Below, piece by piece: positions 46,118-56,746 of a stretch of 64,000 bases of DNA. The notes below the pieces were generated by a model. That model was not told the origin of the DNA, made no database searches, and saw only the letters and a list, made by a program, of their open reading frames with translations. The translations under genes were made by a program, and so were the position numbers. The stretch lies in NCBI GenBank assembly GCA_001600695.1, contig BCKQ01000006.1:810327-874326 (forward strand). Reading direction: 5' to 3'. The stretch comes from Ascoidea asiatica (taxonomy: Eukaryota; Ascomycota; Saccharomycetes; Ascoideales; Ascoideaceae). Position 1 is the first letter of the stretch, and each line of letters opens with the position of its first letter.

Positions 46118-47887
46118 ATGGATTCAATAAGAGTAAATAAAATTGTAGATAATGAAAAATTATGGATGAAAGAAAGAAGAGATTATTTCTCAATTCTTAT
46201 AAAACAAAATTTATTACCACCAGGAGATTCAATAATTAAAAAATCTTTAACATCTCAAGTTTATGAAAAAATTTCAATAGAATTAAATTTAAAATTTAAT
46301 TGTAAAGATTTTGATAAACAAAAAGTTCAAAATTTTTATAGTGATACAAAAAAAAATTTTAAATTATTTTTTAAAGCAAAATCTATTAATATTTGTCAAA
46401 TTATTAATGGTGATAATTTTGGTTTAACAAAATGGATTTGGTTACCAAATTCAATTTGGGATGATTTAGCTTCTGAAAATCCAAGAATTAGAGCTTTAAG
46501 AAATAAAGATATTTGGTATTTAGAAAATTTACAACCTGTTTTTGAACAATTAAATTTTGTAACTTCAAATAATTTAGATTCAAATAATTTAGAAAATACT
46601 TTTTCAAATGATACTTTAAAATTATTATCAAATTCAAATTCAAATATATCCATTCAATCTCAATTACAATCTCAATTAGATTCTCAATTATCAAATCATT
46701 TATCAAATTTAGATTCTCAATTATCAAATCAATTATCAAATCAATTCAATTCTCAATTTAATTCAATTAATAATGATAATGATAAAGAAACTAATAATGA
46801 TAATGATAATGACAAAAATTTGGAAAATGTTAATAATTTAAATACTGAGAATACTGAGAATACTGAGAATAATTCAAATAATGAAAATAATAAAGATTTA
46901 GATATTTTAAATCAAACTTTAAAAAGATCAATTGAAAATGTTGATCCATTATTATCAAATCAATCTATAAATAATTTAAATAATATTAATAACTTAAATA
47001 ATTTAAATAAAAAATTTAAATTAAATATATATTCTCAAGCAACTAATCCAATAAATAATAATACCATAAATTCTTTAAATTCTTTAAATTCTTTAAATTC
47101 TTTAAATCCTTCAAATTCTTCAAATTCTTCAAAAAAAAATTTTCAATTATTATCAAAAAAAATTGATTTAGGTAATAATAATAAAATTTCACCATCATCA
47201 ATTTTAACATATAATAATAAAATTATAGAAATTGAAAAATTATTTAATTGGTATCAATTAAAACAAAAAGATTTAAAAATTCAAAAAATTGTACAATTTT
47301 TAAATATTTTACAATTAAAAAATTTAATTACTCAAAAAATTTTATCATTTTTTTTAATTGAAATTAATGAACAATTTTTATATAATCAATTTAAAAATAA
47401 ATTAAATTTATCTGAAAAAAATTTTTCATATTTAGTTAAAGAAATTTATAATCAATATCAATTTAATCAAATTAATCAATATTCAAATAATAATGGTAAT
47501 GGTATTAATATTACAAATAATGAAATTAATCAAAAGAAAAATAAAAATAAAAGTAATAAAGATAAAGATAAAGATAAAGATGAAGAGAATTGTAAAAATA
47601 ATGATGAAATTAAAGATAAAAAATCATATAAAAAAGTATTAGATAAATCAGATAAATCAAAAGAATTGGAAATATCAAAAGAGAAATCGGATAAATTATC
47701 TGAAAAGGAATCCGAAAAAGAATCCGAGAATTTATCCGGGAAAGTGTCTGGCAATTTATCCGACAATTTATCCGAGAAAGAAAAAGAAAAAGAAAAAGAA
47801 AAAGAAAACGAAAAAGAAAACGAAAAAGAAAAAGTTTCTAAAGATTCAATAGAATCAAAAGATAAAAATGAAGATTCATCTAAATAG
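46118..47887 (+). CDS. Myb/SANT-like DNA-binding protein
   Basis: I place the start at the ATG at 46118 (MDSIRVNKIV, 589 codons); the frame is open further upstream but lacks an ATG. Residues about 10-140 match the fungal Myb/SANT-like DNA-binding domain (the type in PF12776): LWMKERRDYFSILIKQNLLP, SQVYEKISIELNLKF, QKVQNFYSDTKKNFKLFFKA, then FGLTKWIWLPNSIWDDLASE and a block with IRALRNKDIWYLENLQPVF. The remainder is Asn/Ser-rich with a helical segment at about 370-450 and a Lys/Glu repeat tail (KEKEKEKENEKENEKEK). Domains of this type are found in transposase-linked and stand-alone fungal transcription factors. The target is unknown. Convergent with DDI1. Confidence 0.7.
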   Translation: MDSIRVNKIVDNEKLWMKERRDYFSILIKQNLLPPGDSIIKKSLTSQVYEKISIELNLKFNCKDFDKQKVQNFYSDTKKNFKLFFKAKSINICQIINGDNFGLTKWIWLPNSIWDDLASENPRIRALRNKDIWYLENLQPVFEQLNFVTSNNLDSNNLENTFSNDTLKLLSNSNSNISIQSQLQSQLDSQLSNHLSNLDSQLSNQLSNQFNSQFNSINNDNDKETNNDNDNDKNLENVNNLNTENTENTENNSNNENNKDLDILNQTLKRSIENVDPLLSNQSINNLNNINNLNNLNKKFKLNIYSQATNPINNNTINSLNSLNSLNSLNPSNSSNSSKKNFQLLSKKIDLGNNNKISPSSILTYNNKIIEIEKLFNWYQLKQKDLKIQKIVQFLNILQLKNLITQKILSFFLIEINEQFLYNQFKNKLNLSEKNFSYLVKEIYNQYQFNQINQYSNNNGNGINITNNEINQKKNKNKSNKDKDKDKDEENCKNNDEIKDKKSYKKVLDKSDKSKELEISKEKSDKLSEKESEKESENLSGKVSGNLSDNLSEKEKEKEKEKENEKENEKEKVSKDSIESKDKNEDSSK

Positions 47888-48001
47888 TTTTATCTTTATT
47901 TTATTAAATTATATTAAATTAAATTATATCTATCTAAATATATATATATATATATATATATAATTATTATGTATATAAATATATGTAGGATTGTAAGAAT
48001 A

Positions 48002-49060
48002 TTAACCAAATAACATTGCAGCAGCAAATTCTGGATTACCATTACAAGCATCTAAAGCATTAATAACTTGTTGACGATTAAAACCTAGATCTATTAAATT
48101 TTTTATAATTTCTTCATATTTTGAATCATTTTTATAATCATTAGAATTATTATTATTGGTGGATTTGGATTTGGATTTGGATTTGGGTGTGGGTGTTGTT
48201 GTTGTTGTTGTTGAAAGATCATTTGAAGTAAAAATATTTTGACCAAAAGAGAGATTATTTTTTTGAGAGAATAAATTTAATTTTGGAATTTCAGAATCAT
48301 TTAAAAATGGAGTTTTTTCATTACCTAAAATTAAAATATTTTTTTTTAAATTTATTATACCTTGATGTCTTTTTAACATATCTAAACCAAGAATTAAATC
48401 AATATTTGAATCAATAATTATAAAACTACAATTAAAATAAGAATTATTAATTTTTATTGGAGTTGAATGAATTTTACCTTTAATTTCAATTGAACCTAAA
48501 CCTATAGCTTTACCTTTAAATCTTTTATCAATTAAATTTAAAAGATTTAAAGAATTAGCTAAATTTAAAGACATTATAGTTACTTGAGCACCAGAATCTA
48601 TAAAAGTTTTAATTAATTTATTATTAATTTTTAAATTTATATATAACATTGAAACATTAATAAAAGATTCTGGATTAAATTCATAAGCATTTTTAAAATT
48701 TTCATTAATTTGTTCATTTCTTATTAAATCTAAAATTTTTTGTTGATTTTCTGGATTATCAATATTATTATTAATATTATTGGCGGTATTAGTATCGGCG
48801 GTAATATTAGTATTAGTATTGATGGTAGTAGAAGATGAGAAAACTTTAATTAGGATTAAATCATTATTTTTAATATTTAAATCATTTAAAGATAAATTAT
48901 CACCAATTAAAGATTTTGAATTTAATATTAAAATTTGATTTTTTATTAATATTGAAGTTTCAGATTCTATATAAGCTTTAAAATCTAATAAATTTAAATC
49001 ACTTGGTATATCAATATTTAAAAAAGAATCTGAAGATTGTATATTTAATGTTAATTTCAT
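48002..49060 (-). CDS. DDI1: Ddi1 ubiquitin-dependent aspartyl protease/shuttle
   Basis: 352 codons, ATG at 49060. Three modules in the normal order. Residues 1-75 are a ubiquitin-like fold (MKLTLNIQSSDSF onward). Residues about 125-255 are the retropepsin-like domain, with the active-site motif FIDSGAQVTIMS (Asp155; Asp-Ser-Gly-Ala as in Ddi1 rather than Thr-Gly), followed by FIIIDSNIDLILGLDMLKRH. Residues about 310-352 are a UBA domain (LIDLGFNRQQVINALDACNG). The helical Ddi domain ahead of the protease is short and Asn-rich here. Ddi1 recognises heavily ubiquitinated substrates and cleaves some of them. All key motifs are intact. Confidence 0.95.
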   Translation of the reverse strand: MKLTLNIQSSDSFLNIDIPSDLNLLDFKAYIESETSILIKNQILILNSKSLIGDNLSLNDLNIKNNDLILIKVFSSSTTINTNTNITADTNTANNINNNIDNPENQQKILDLIRNEQINENFKNAYEFNPESFINVSMLYINLKINNKLIKTFIDSGAQVTIMSLNLANSLNLLNLIDKRFKGKAIGLGSIEIKGKIHSTPIKINNSYFNCSFIIIDSNIDLILGLDMLKRHQGIINLKKNILILGNEKTPFLNDSEIPKLNLFSQKNNLSFGQNIFTSNDLSTTTTTTPTPKSKSKSKSTNNNNSNDYKNDSKYEEIIKNLIDLGFNRQQVINALDACNGNPEFAAAMLFG

Positions 49061-49126
49061 TATGTTATGGATATTATATTATATTATATTATTGAATTAT
49101 TGAATTATTGAAATGGAATCAGTGTT

Positions 49127-49165
<39 letters not shown>

Positions 49166-49729
49166 TTATATATATATTTGTATATGGTGATAGTGATTAT
49201 GTGATTATTAATGGAAAGGAGTATAAAGTGGTGGTGGTGGCGAAGAATCGAGTAGAAGGATAATGTAAAGCAATAAAGCAATGGGATAATTAGATAGCAA
49301 GACAGTAGTAATGACTGCTGACTAATAAAGTACGAGAGAGAGAGAAGAGAGAGAAGAGAGAGAAGAGAGAAGAGAGTGTGAGTGTGTCTGTGAGTGTGTC
49401 TGTGAGTGTGTCTGTGAGTGTGTCTGTGAGAGTGTTGCTTCTTCTTCTGCTGCCTCTGCTTCTTTTTCTGCTTCGTTTGCTTCACACACGTGCTGGAGAG
49501 GAAGAGACCCAGCGAAGTGGCGACCTCACGTGCAGTAGTATATATACAGTATCTCAAATATATACAGTATATAATATAATATATACAGTATATAATATAT
49601 ATCACTAGAATATAATATAATATAATATAATATAATATAATATAATATATATCACTAGAATACAAATATAAAGAAACACAACACATTTCAATTCATCAAT
49701 TCATCAAGAGATAAGAAAATTGTATTAAA
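49061..49729. promoter_or_regulatory. divergent promoter region DDI1 / RTR1 with microsatellites
   Basis: (TA) tracts at about 49120-49185. A 43-base purine run (GA repeats) at 49334-49376, directly followed by four copies of a 12-bp TGTGAGTGTGTC-type unit (about 49378-49434). Two CACGTG sites at 49487-49492 and 49527-49532. Three TACAGTA motifs at 49545, 49563 and 49584, and a TATAA-type 5-bp repeat at about 49608-49645. Short open frames here are repeat products. Confidence 0.65.
49334..49434 (+). repeat. GA tract plus 12-bp GT-rich minisatellite
   Basis: 43 uninterrupted purines (GAGAGA units with GAAG interruptions) followed without a gap by four near-identical 12-bp units based on TGTGAGTGTGTC. 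Confidence 0.9.
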
Positions 49730-50512
49730 ATGGAAGATAAAATCAATTATTTATTAATGCATGTACCAAATAATACAACTTTAACTGTTGAATCTTTTGA
49801 AATAATTTTAAATAATTTTAAAAAAATTGGTTATTTATCAAAAAATCAATCAAATTTATTAATTTTATTAATTATAGAATATTTAGCAGAAAATAAAATT
49901 CAATTAAATTTATTAAAATATTTATCTAGATTCTTAAATATTTCAATTTATAATGATATAATTAATGAAAGAAATTTAAATAAAATTTGTGGTTATCCAA
50001 TATGTTTAAATTCTCCAAAAAGGTTAAATAAAATTAAATTTTCAAATTTATTTTCAATTTCAACTCCTTTTACTTATTTAAATAATTATTGTTCAAAATT
50101 TCATTATCAATCTTCTGAATTTTATAAAATTCAATTATCTAAAATTCAAATATTTAATAGAATTAATATAACTTATTTTAAATTTAATAATATGTTTTAT
50201 GAAAAAAATATTATTCTATTACAAGATTTATATAACTTTAATAATAACTATTCAAACTTATCTCTTATTGAAATCATGAATAAATTATCTTTAAATGAGT
50301 CCAATGATGATCATAATGATAACCTTAATGACAATAACAATGTAATTGATTTTAATAAAGGTAAAATACTATTTGAATCTGATTTATTATCTGATATTAT
50401 AGAAAAATATCCACTTCAAAATACTGACATTGATAATGACATTGATAATGACATACACATTAACATAGATAATGATAATAACATTGAAGGTTATAAACCA
50501 AAATCAAATTAA
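49730..50512 (+). CDS. RTR1: Rtr1 RNA polymerase II CTD phosphatase (RPAP2 family)
   Basis: 260 codons, ATG to TAA (yeast 226). The RPAP2/Rtr1 zinc site is complete: Cys87 and Cys92 in KICGYPICLN, Cys121 and His125 in NYCSKFHYQSSEFY, the C-x4-C ... C-x3-H pattern of the family. The preceding helices (FEIILNNFKKIGYLSKNQ, ... YLSRFLNISIYNDIINERNL) also fit. Rtr1 acts on the phosphorylated C-terminal domain of RNA polymerase II and in its nuclear import. The C-terminal third is Asn/Asp-rich with short (DI/DN) repeats and is not conserved. Converges on RRG1 with a gap of 27 bp. Confidence 0.92.
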   Translation: MEDKINYLLMHVPNNTTLTVESFEIILNNFKKIGYLSKNQSNLLILLIIEYLAENKIQLNLLKYLSRFLNISIYNDIINERNLNKICGYPICLNSPKRLNKIKFSNLFSISTPFTYLNNYCSKFHYQSSEFYKIQLSKIQIFNRINITYFKFNNMFYEKNIILLQDLYNFNNNYSNLSLIEIMNKLSLNESNDDHNDNLNDNNNVIDFNKGKILFESDLLSDIIEKYPLQNTDIDNDIDNDIHINIDNDNNIEGYKPKSN

Positions 50513-50539
50513 TATATAAATTAATATATATATATATAA

Positions 50540-51399
50540 TCACTTCTTTTTTAATTCTTTATATTTCCTTTTAAATCCAAATTTATTTAATCCATCCTCA
50601 ATTGAAGGTTCAAAATTATTATTAATATTAATATTATTATCTTTAATAAATTTTATTAATAAATTAAATCTTTTAATTTTTTTAAAATAATATTTATTAC
50701 ATTTATTTTGTAAAAAAATTTTAAAATTTTTATTAATATTATTATTAAAATTTAATTTTAATTCTTTAATTTTTTTACTAAATATTTTAAATGGTATATT
50801 ATAATTTAAATTTAAATAATTATTCCATGATTTAATTAATTTATTATGATATTCTTTAAAATCTTTATTAAATAAATAATTTTCATTTTTATATAATTCA
50901 AATTCCCAATTTGCTTCATCTATATAATAATCTTTAAATTTATATAAATTTAAATCATTTAAATAATTTTTACGATTTATTAATATTTGATTTTTAATTC
51001 TATATGATTTAATTAAATTTGAAATTTTTTTTGATTGTAACCATGGTGTTCTTAAAAAATAAAATTTAAATTCATTTAAATTTTTAATTTTAAAATAATT
51101 TTTTTTAATTTTATATGGTCCTTTAATTAAATTTTTTTTAATTTTTTTAATAAAATTTATTGAATTTATAAAATTCATTTCATTTATTAAATTTTTAAAT
51201 TCTGGTAATTGAAAAATTAAATTTCTTGGTTTTGGAATTTCAATTTTTTTATTTATATTTTCAAAATTTTTATTTTTTAAATTTATATATTTTATTATAT
51301 TTAATAAAATTCTATCATTATTTGATTGAATTTTTCTTAATTTTATTGATTTTATTATATTTGCTTCTGGTTTTAATTTAATTAATTCTTTTTTTATTA

Positions 51400-51436
<37 letters not shown>

Positions 51437-51787
51437 TGATTTGAAATTTAATATGAAAAATTTTTTATAAAATGAATAAATATTTTGAAATTTTAAATTA
51501 TTATTTAAATTAATAATATCTTTATTACTATTACTATTTAAAGAAATTATAAAATCTCTTAATATAATCTCTAAATTATATGCATTAATTAAATTTAATC
51601 TAATTTTCTTTGAAGATGGATTACTTTTTAAATTTTTAAAAATTAAACATATTGATTTATTTAATTTAATATCATTTATATTTTTTGAATAATTTAAATC
51701 AATATATTTTGAATGTTTATATAATAATTTATATATATTTAATACTGAAGATTTATGAGATTTTAAATATTTAAATTGAATTGGCAT
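50540..51787 (-). CDS. RRG1: Rrg1-like mitochondrial protein (required for respiratory growth)
   Basis: 415 codons, ATG at 51787, stop TGA, which shows TGA is a stop in this genome. The N-terminus reads FKYLKSHKSSVLNIYKLLYK, close to the LYR-like start of yeast Rrg1 (IPSHKSYVLSLYR). FYFLRTPWLQSKKISNLIKS corresponds to the RSPINKGRQQSKKLG block, YIDEANWEFELY to the NAAWALHEAIWE block, and the end FEPSIEDGLNKFGFKRKYK to the terminal LPSVLAKYGF block. Very Lys/Asn/Ile-rich. Rrg1 is a mitochondrial protein needed for respiration and mtDNA maintenance whose biochemical role is unsettled. The identification rests on dispersed similarity and length, so moderate confidence. Confidence 0.68.
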
Positions 51788-52978
51788 TTTTAAATTTCAA
51801 TTCATTTTCATTTTCATTTTCATTTTCATTTCAATCTTCTTTATATTACTTACTTACATATAATAGTTTATACCTTTTTTCAATTGGTAAAAATATTTTC
51901 ATATAAAAACTTTAATTATTATCTTCAATATTACGTAATATTTTATTGTTTTTGAATACCGACCAGATTTATTTCTTTTGGGAGGAATTCCGAGGTTAAT
52001 TTGCATATGACCCGCATATTCTATGTTTAAAACTACATAGAATTTTTGGGTTTCGGGACTCATTAAAATAAAACCCTAGGACATTATAATTACTTTTTCC
52101 GGGCAATCATTCGGGACAAGATTACTGTCTGCATAAAACTTTATATTGTAGACAATCTTATCTGGCCAATAAAACGGGGGTTTAGAAATTGGGTTTACTG
52201 CAGCACCTCGCACAGACTTCTTTTGTACACTTGGAGTGTACGGAGATTGCTTTTGATTGGTGTTTCTTTACATTTGAAAAAGGCCTGGCTATGAGCAACT
52301 CCAGAGATCAGCCGACAGCGATTGGCTCTGCTCTTTATCGACCATAAAACCCTGAGTGGAAGCTTGGAAGAGTCTCAGATAAAGGAGAAAACCGCAGTAA
52401 TTGCGCGCAGTAAATACCTTTCATACTTTATTTCCATACTATTTCTGCGCTATCGTTTAGAACTGTTCGCTTTACTCTTTTAACGAACACTCAATAGCGC
52501 GCCATACTTCAAAAAAGGCCCTTATCGTTGTGCAGGTGAAGTTCACTTTCATGTTAATCACAAAGTATTGCGCGCGCTCTGTTAAACTCCTGCGCTGCAA
52601 AAGTTAAGCTTTTCTTGTCGTCTACGCGCGGTGGTGGTTTGGTGTTGGTCCGGTCGGTGGCAGTTTTCACCTTTCTGCGGGCGCTTTTCCTGGTAATTTT
52701 GCTGGGAGTCGTTTTCTCTGCTGCATTTGCGAACGATCGTTTCAAACTCTGAAGAATCAACGAATATCGAAGGTGATTCTGAAAATAATAATATTAGAAT
52801 AGTTTTAGAATAGCTTTCTTCTATCTAAAATTTAGTGCTTTAATTGCTTATTTCTTTATTTTTTATTTCCTTATTGCTTTATTTATTAGTTTATTACTTT
52901 ATTTGTTTTCATTTATTTAGATATTCATGATTGATTTATTAATGATCTAGTCAAATAATAATAATAATAGTAATAGTA

Positions 52979-53016
<38 letters not shown>

Positions 53017-53432
53017 ATATATATCTTAATATATATCATAATACCCTATTCATACACTTATTATCCATCAAAGCTTTCTTTTTAAATATATTTGCTTTTA
53101 TAACTTGGTTTTAGTTCCTTTTCCTTTAATTTACCGAAATATTTAAATACGTAAATACCTAAATAATTAAAATTATAATCATAATTTCTAATTTCTAATT
53201 TCTAATTTCTAATTTTATAATTCCAATTTTTTGCTATCTCATTTTCTTTAAGATTTTAATCCAGTAAAAAAGTAATCAAATAATTATTAATATTCCAATC
53301 TATAAATTTAGTTAATTTACAACATTTATATATATATATTTAAATAAAATTTTTATGATATATGGTATATATATATAGAATTTTATATTGCTTTAACCCT
53401 AAAGATTAAAAAAAAGAAAAAAAAAAAAAAGT
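51788..53432. promoter_or_regulatory. divergent promoter region RRG1 / GATA factor, with long GC-rich core
   Basis: About 51960-52760 is the most GC-rich part of the window, with CGCG words (52410-52690). A minus-strand frame at about 52554-52760 stays open but begins at TTG and has codon usage unlike the genes; I do not call it. An AATAGT/AATAAT repeat lies at about 52953-53012. The last 30 bases before the GATA ATG are almost all A. No gene supported. Confidence 0.55.
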
Positions 53433-53787
53433 ATGATGAATATGAATATGAATATGAATATGAATAGAAATATAAATAGGAATATGAATGAAATATCTGA
53501 TATAATACCTCCTCAATCAAATTCAAATTCAAATTCAAATTCAAAATCTCAATTTCAATCTAAATCTCAATCAAAACCTCAATCAAATATAAAATCATCT
53601 AAAAATTTAAATAATTCAAATAATCTATTATTCTCAAATGATTTTAATCAAAATAATTTATCAACTTCTCCTGATTCTTTATGGAGAATGTATGCTAAAG
53701 CTAAAGCTTCTTTACCTTATAGAGCAAGAATGGAAAATTTAACTTGGAGAATGATGGCAATATCTTTAAGAAGAAAAAATATTAATC

Positions 53788-53863
<76 letters not shown>

Positions 53864-56438
53864 TAATCAATCTTCAAATAATAATAAAATTAAACCTAAT
53901 GAAATTAATAATCATATTGATGATATAAAAACTATAAATTCAGTAAATGATATTAAAAATCTTAAAAATAATATAAAAATTAAAAATATTACTAAAATTA
54001 ATTCAAATGAAAATATAACGTCTCAAAATAAATCTCCTTTATTAAATTCTTTATCTTCTTTAGATAATGATCATGATATTGATTTATCTTTATCTGATCA
54101 ATTTATGAATTTACCAAATGATAATAATCATTCAAATAATAAAGATAATTTCGATTATGTTTCTCATATAAGAAGATATAATACTGAAAATAATAGTACT
54201 AATAATAATGGAAATAATTCTAAAAAAAGACCTGCTGAATTTTCTCCAGCTTTTCAACCTACTGATTCTTTAAACAATATAAATTCAACTTTATCAAATA
54301 ATTTTTTCCCTAATCAAAACAATACTCTGAATAACACACTCAATAATAATATTAATAACCAAAATAATCAAAATAAATTTTCTTATTCTTCCTCTTTAAG
54401 GTTAGGTCTTGAAACTTTACATGAAAATCCAATGAATTTACATAATCATAATAATAGTAATATTAATAATTCAAATAATTTTAATCAAAATATTAACTCA
54501 AATACACATCCAATTCCAAATTCAATACCTTTAAATCATATGCTGCCTAGTAATATTCCAAATATTATTCCAAATAATATCCTGAATAACATGCAGAATA
54601 ATATTCCAAATAATATACGAAATAATATGTCAAATAATATGTCAAATAATATGCCAAACAACATTTCAAACAACCTTCCAAATAATATGCAACACAATAT
54701 ACCTCCAAATCCTTTAACAACTCAACTTAATCATCATCCTAATTCCTCTAATCATCATGATCATGCATTTCAATTTTCTTTAGATCCTTTGGCCGTTGAA
54801 GCACCTTCTAATAATTTTAGATCTCCAATAGCTGTAAATGGATATCAAAATCATTATAATTTATCTTCTCCAGATACTCCTTTCTCAGATTCTCAAAATC
54901 ATTCTCGTCCTCCAACTTCAATAGCTCCTTCTAATATTTTAAATAATAATGTTCCCCCTTTTTTCAGTAATAGAAATAATAATAATAACAATAACAATAG
55001 TAATAATAATAATCATAATAATAATCATTCTTTTCTTGATAACTTTTCTTCCCCTTCATTCAACTTTGAAATTATTCCAGATAATGTTACATCTTCTTCC
55101 TTTATGGACTCTTTCATAAATAATAATAATAATAATAATAGTAGAAATAGTAATAATAATGGAAATAATAATAATTCAAAACCAAATGCTATTGACCCAA
55201 AAGCTTTTGAAGCAATAAAAGAAGATAATTTCAGTTGGTTAGATATGCCAGATTCAGATTTTATTTCAAAACCTACTACAAATACAAATCATCTGAACAA
55301 TAATCAAAATAATAATAATAATTTAATGAATAATAAATTTCCCTCCACTTCACAAATTAATGGTACAATTTCACCTGATTTTATTACAAAATTTCCTTCT
55401 CAAAATCAAAATTTAACTCTTGGTATTGATAATGCTTTAAATAAAGTAACAAATGAACAAGATGAATTACAAAATATTCGAAAGCCAAATAATGAAAGAA
55501 AAAATTCTGTCGTTTCAACTGTATCTACAATTTCTGTTAACACTATTAATACTAATAATACCGATAATTCTTCAATTTCTTCAAGAAAGAAAACGAATAA
55601 ACCTAATAAAAAATCAAAAGTTAAAGAAATCAAAAGTTCATTTTCAAATGCAGCAAAAAATAAAAATAATTCTACTTCAAATTCACAAACTAGATGTACA
55701 AATTGTAATACACAAACTACACCTTTATGGAGAAGAAATCCAGAAGGTCAGCCTTTGTGTAACGCTTGTGGATTATTCCTAAAATTACATGGTGTTGTAA
55801 GACCCTTATCCTTAAAAACAGATGTTATTAAAAAGAGACATCGAGGTAGTAATGCAACTTCAAAAGATAAGATGAATTGTGATGATAATAATAGAAATTC
55901 TAATAATAACTCTAATAATAATAGTCCGAATCTTTCAATAAATGATAAAAAAGTAATGAAAAAATCTTCTTCAAATTCTCCAAAAAGATTATCAAATAGT
56001 ACCTTAGGTTTAGCAACTTTAGGAATGACTACAAATCCAGCTTCCATAACTAAGGGGTTTAAATCTCTTTCTTCAATCAATCTAATAAAAAGAGTAGATG
56101 GAGATGATTTAAATCCTAAACCATTGAACTTATCAGCAAAATCCATGAACATAGATATTGATGGTGACGATTTGGATCCAAATCCAATCAATCTAATGAC
56201 AGAAAATGACATAAATATAACAGAAAGCCCTAACATAAATAATCTGGAAATTGGACTGTTATCAAATGATAGTAATAGCAATAATAATAGTAATAATAGT
56301 AACAATAATACTAACGGTAATAGTAATAATAAAAATAGTAATGCTAATGATGATTTATTTGGAAATAATAATGAAATGCCAACTGATATTGATCCAAGTT
56401 CTCAAAATAATTGGGAATGGTTAACCATGGCACTTTAA
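53433..56438 (+). CDS. GATA zinc-finger nitrogen regulator, AreA/Gat1/Gln3 type
   Basis: 1001 codons from an ATG at 53433 (a second ATG follows directly). Residues 82-114 contain [20 protein letters not shown] then [13 protein letters not shown], the N-terminal element (DUF1752) shared by AreA, Gat1 and Gln3. A 24-unit polyasparagine run follows it. The single GATA finger has Cys755, 758, 776 and 779 with 17 residues between the pairs ([18 protein letters not shown] then [15 protein letters not shown]) and the usual basic tail KKRHRG. The protein ends WEWLTMAL, matching the conserved AreA C-terminus that in Aspergillus is bound by NmrA. These factors activate nitrogen-catabolite genes under poor nitrogen. 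Most of the rest is Asn-rich. Gat1 versus Gln3 orthology is not resolved. Confidence 0.92.
53790..53861 (+). repeat. AAT trinucleotide run, 24 units
   Basis: The longest uninterrupted AAT run in the window; encodes 24 asparagines in the GATA factor just after its conserved N-terminal element. Confidence 0.95.
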
Positions 56439-56746
56439 TAATAAAGGAGTTTGTTTAATTATGAAAATTTCATTTCTTTTAATTTTTTGTTCTAATATTC
56501 TTTGTTAATATTTTGTTAGTTGATTTTTAATTTTTTTTCTGTTAATTGGTGATATAATTTTTTAAAGCATAGATTGTAATTTTTTTTTAATATTAAACAT
56601 TTTTTAATGAATATAAAAGCTCTGAGTAAAATGAAAATGAAAATTGAATGTAAAAACTTTTTAAATTGAATTGAATCAAATTGAATCAAATTGAATCAAA
56701 TTGAATTAGTGAGATATGTGTATTATATTTTGTAGAATATACTTTC
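56439..56746. terminator. convergent 3' intergenic region with 10-bp repeat
   Basis: Between the GATA factor and PFA4 stops. AT-rich, with three copies of TTGAATCAAA at 56671-56700. No gene seen. Confidence 0.5.

Noticed and set aside
49126-49686. Long minus-strand frame rich in Tyr/Ile and Thr-His repeats
   Set aside because: It is a translation of TA, GA and GT simple repeats, not a gene.
52554-52760. Open minus-strand frame with basic, Pro-rich product
   Set aside because: Starts at TTG, lies in a GC-rich promoter core, and uses codons unlike every real gene here; likely a chance open frame in GC-rich DNA.
55748-56305. Long minus-strand frame antisense to the GATA factor
   Set aside because: Shadow of AAT-repeat coding sequence (poly-Leu); no independent support.
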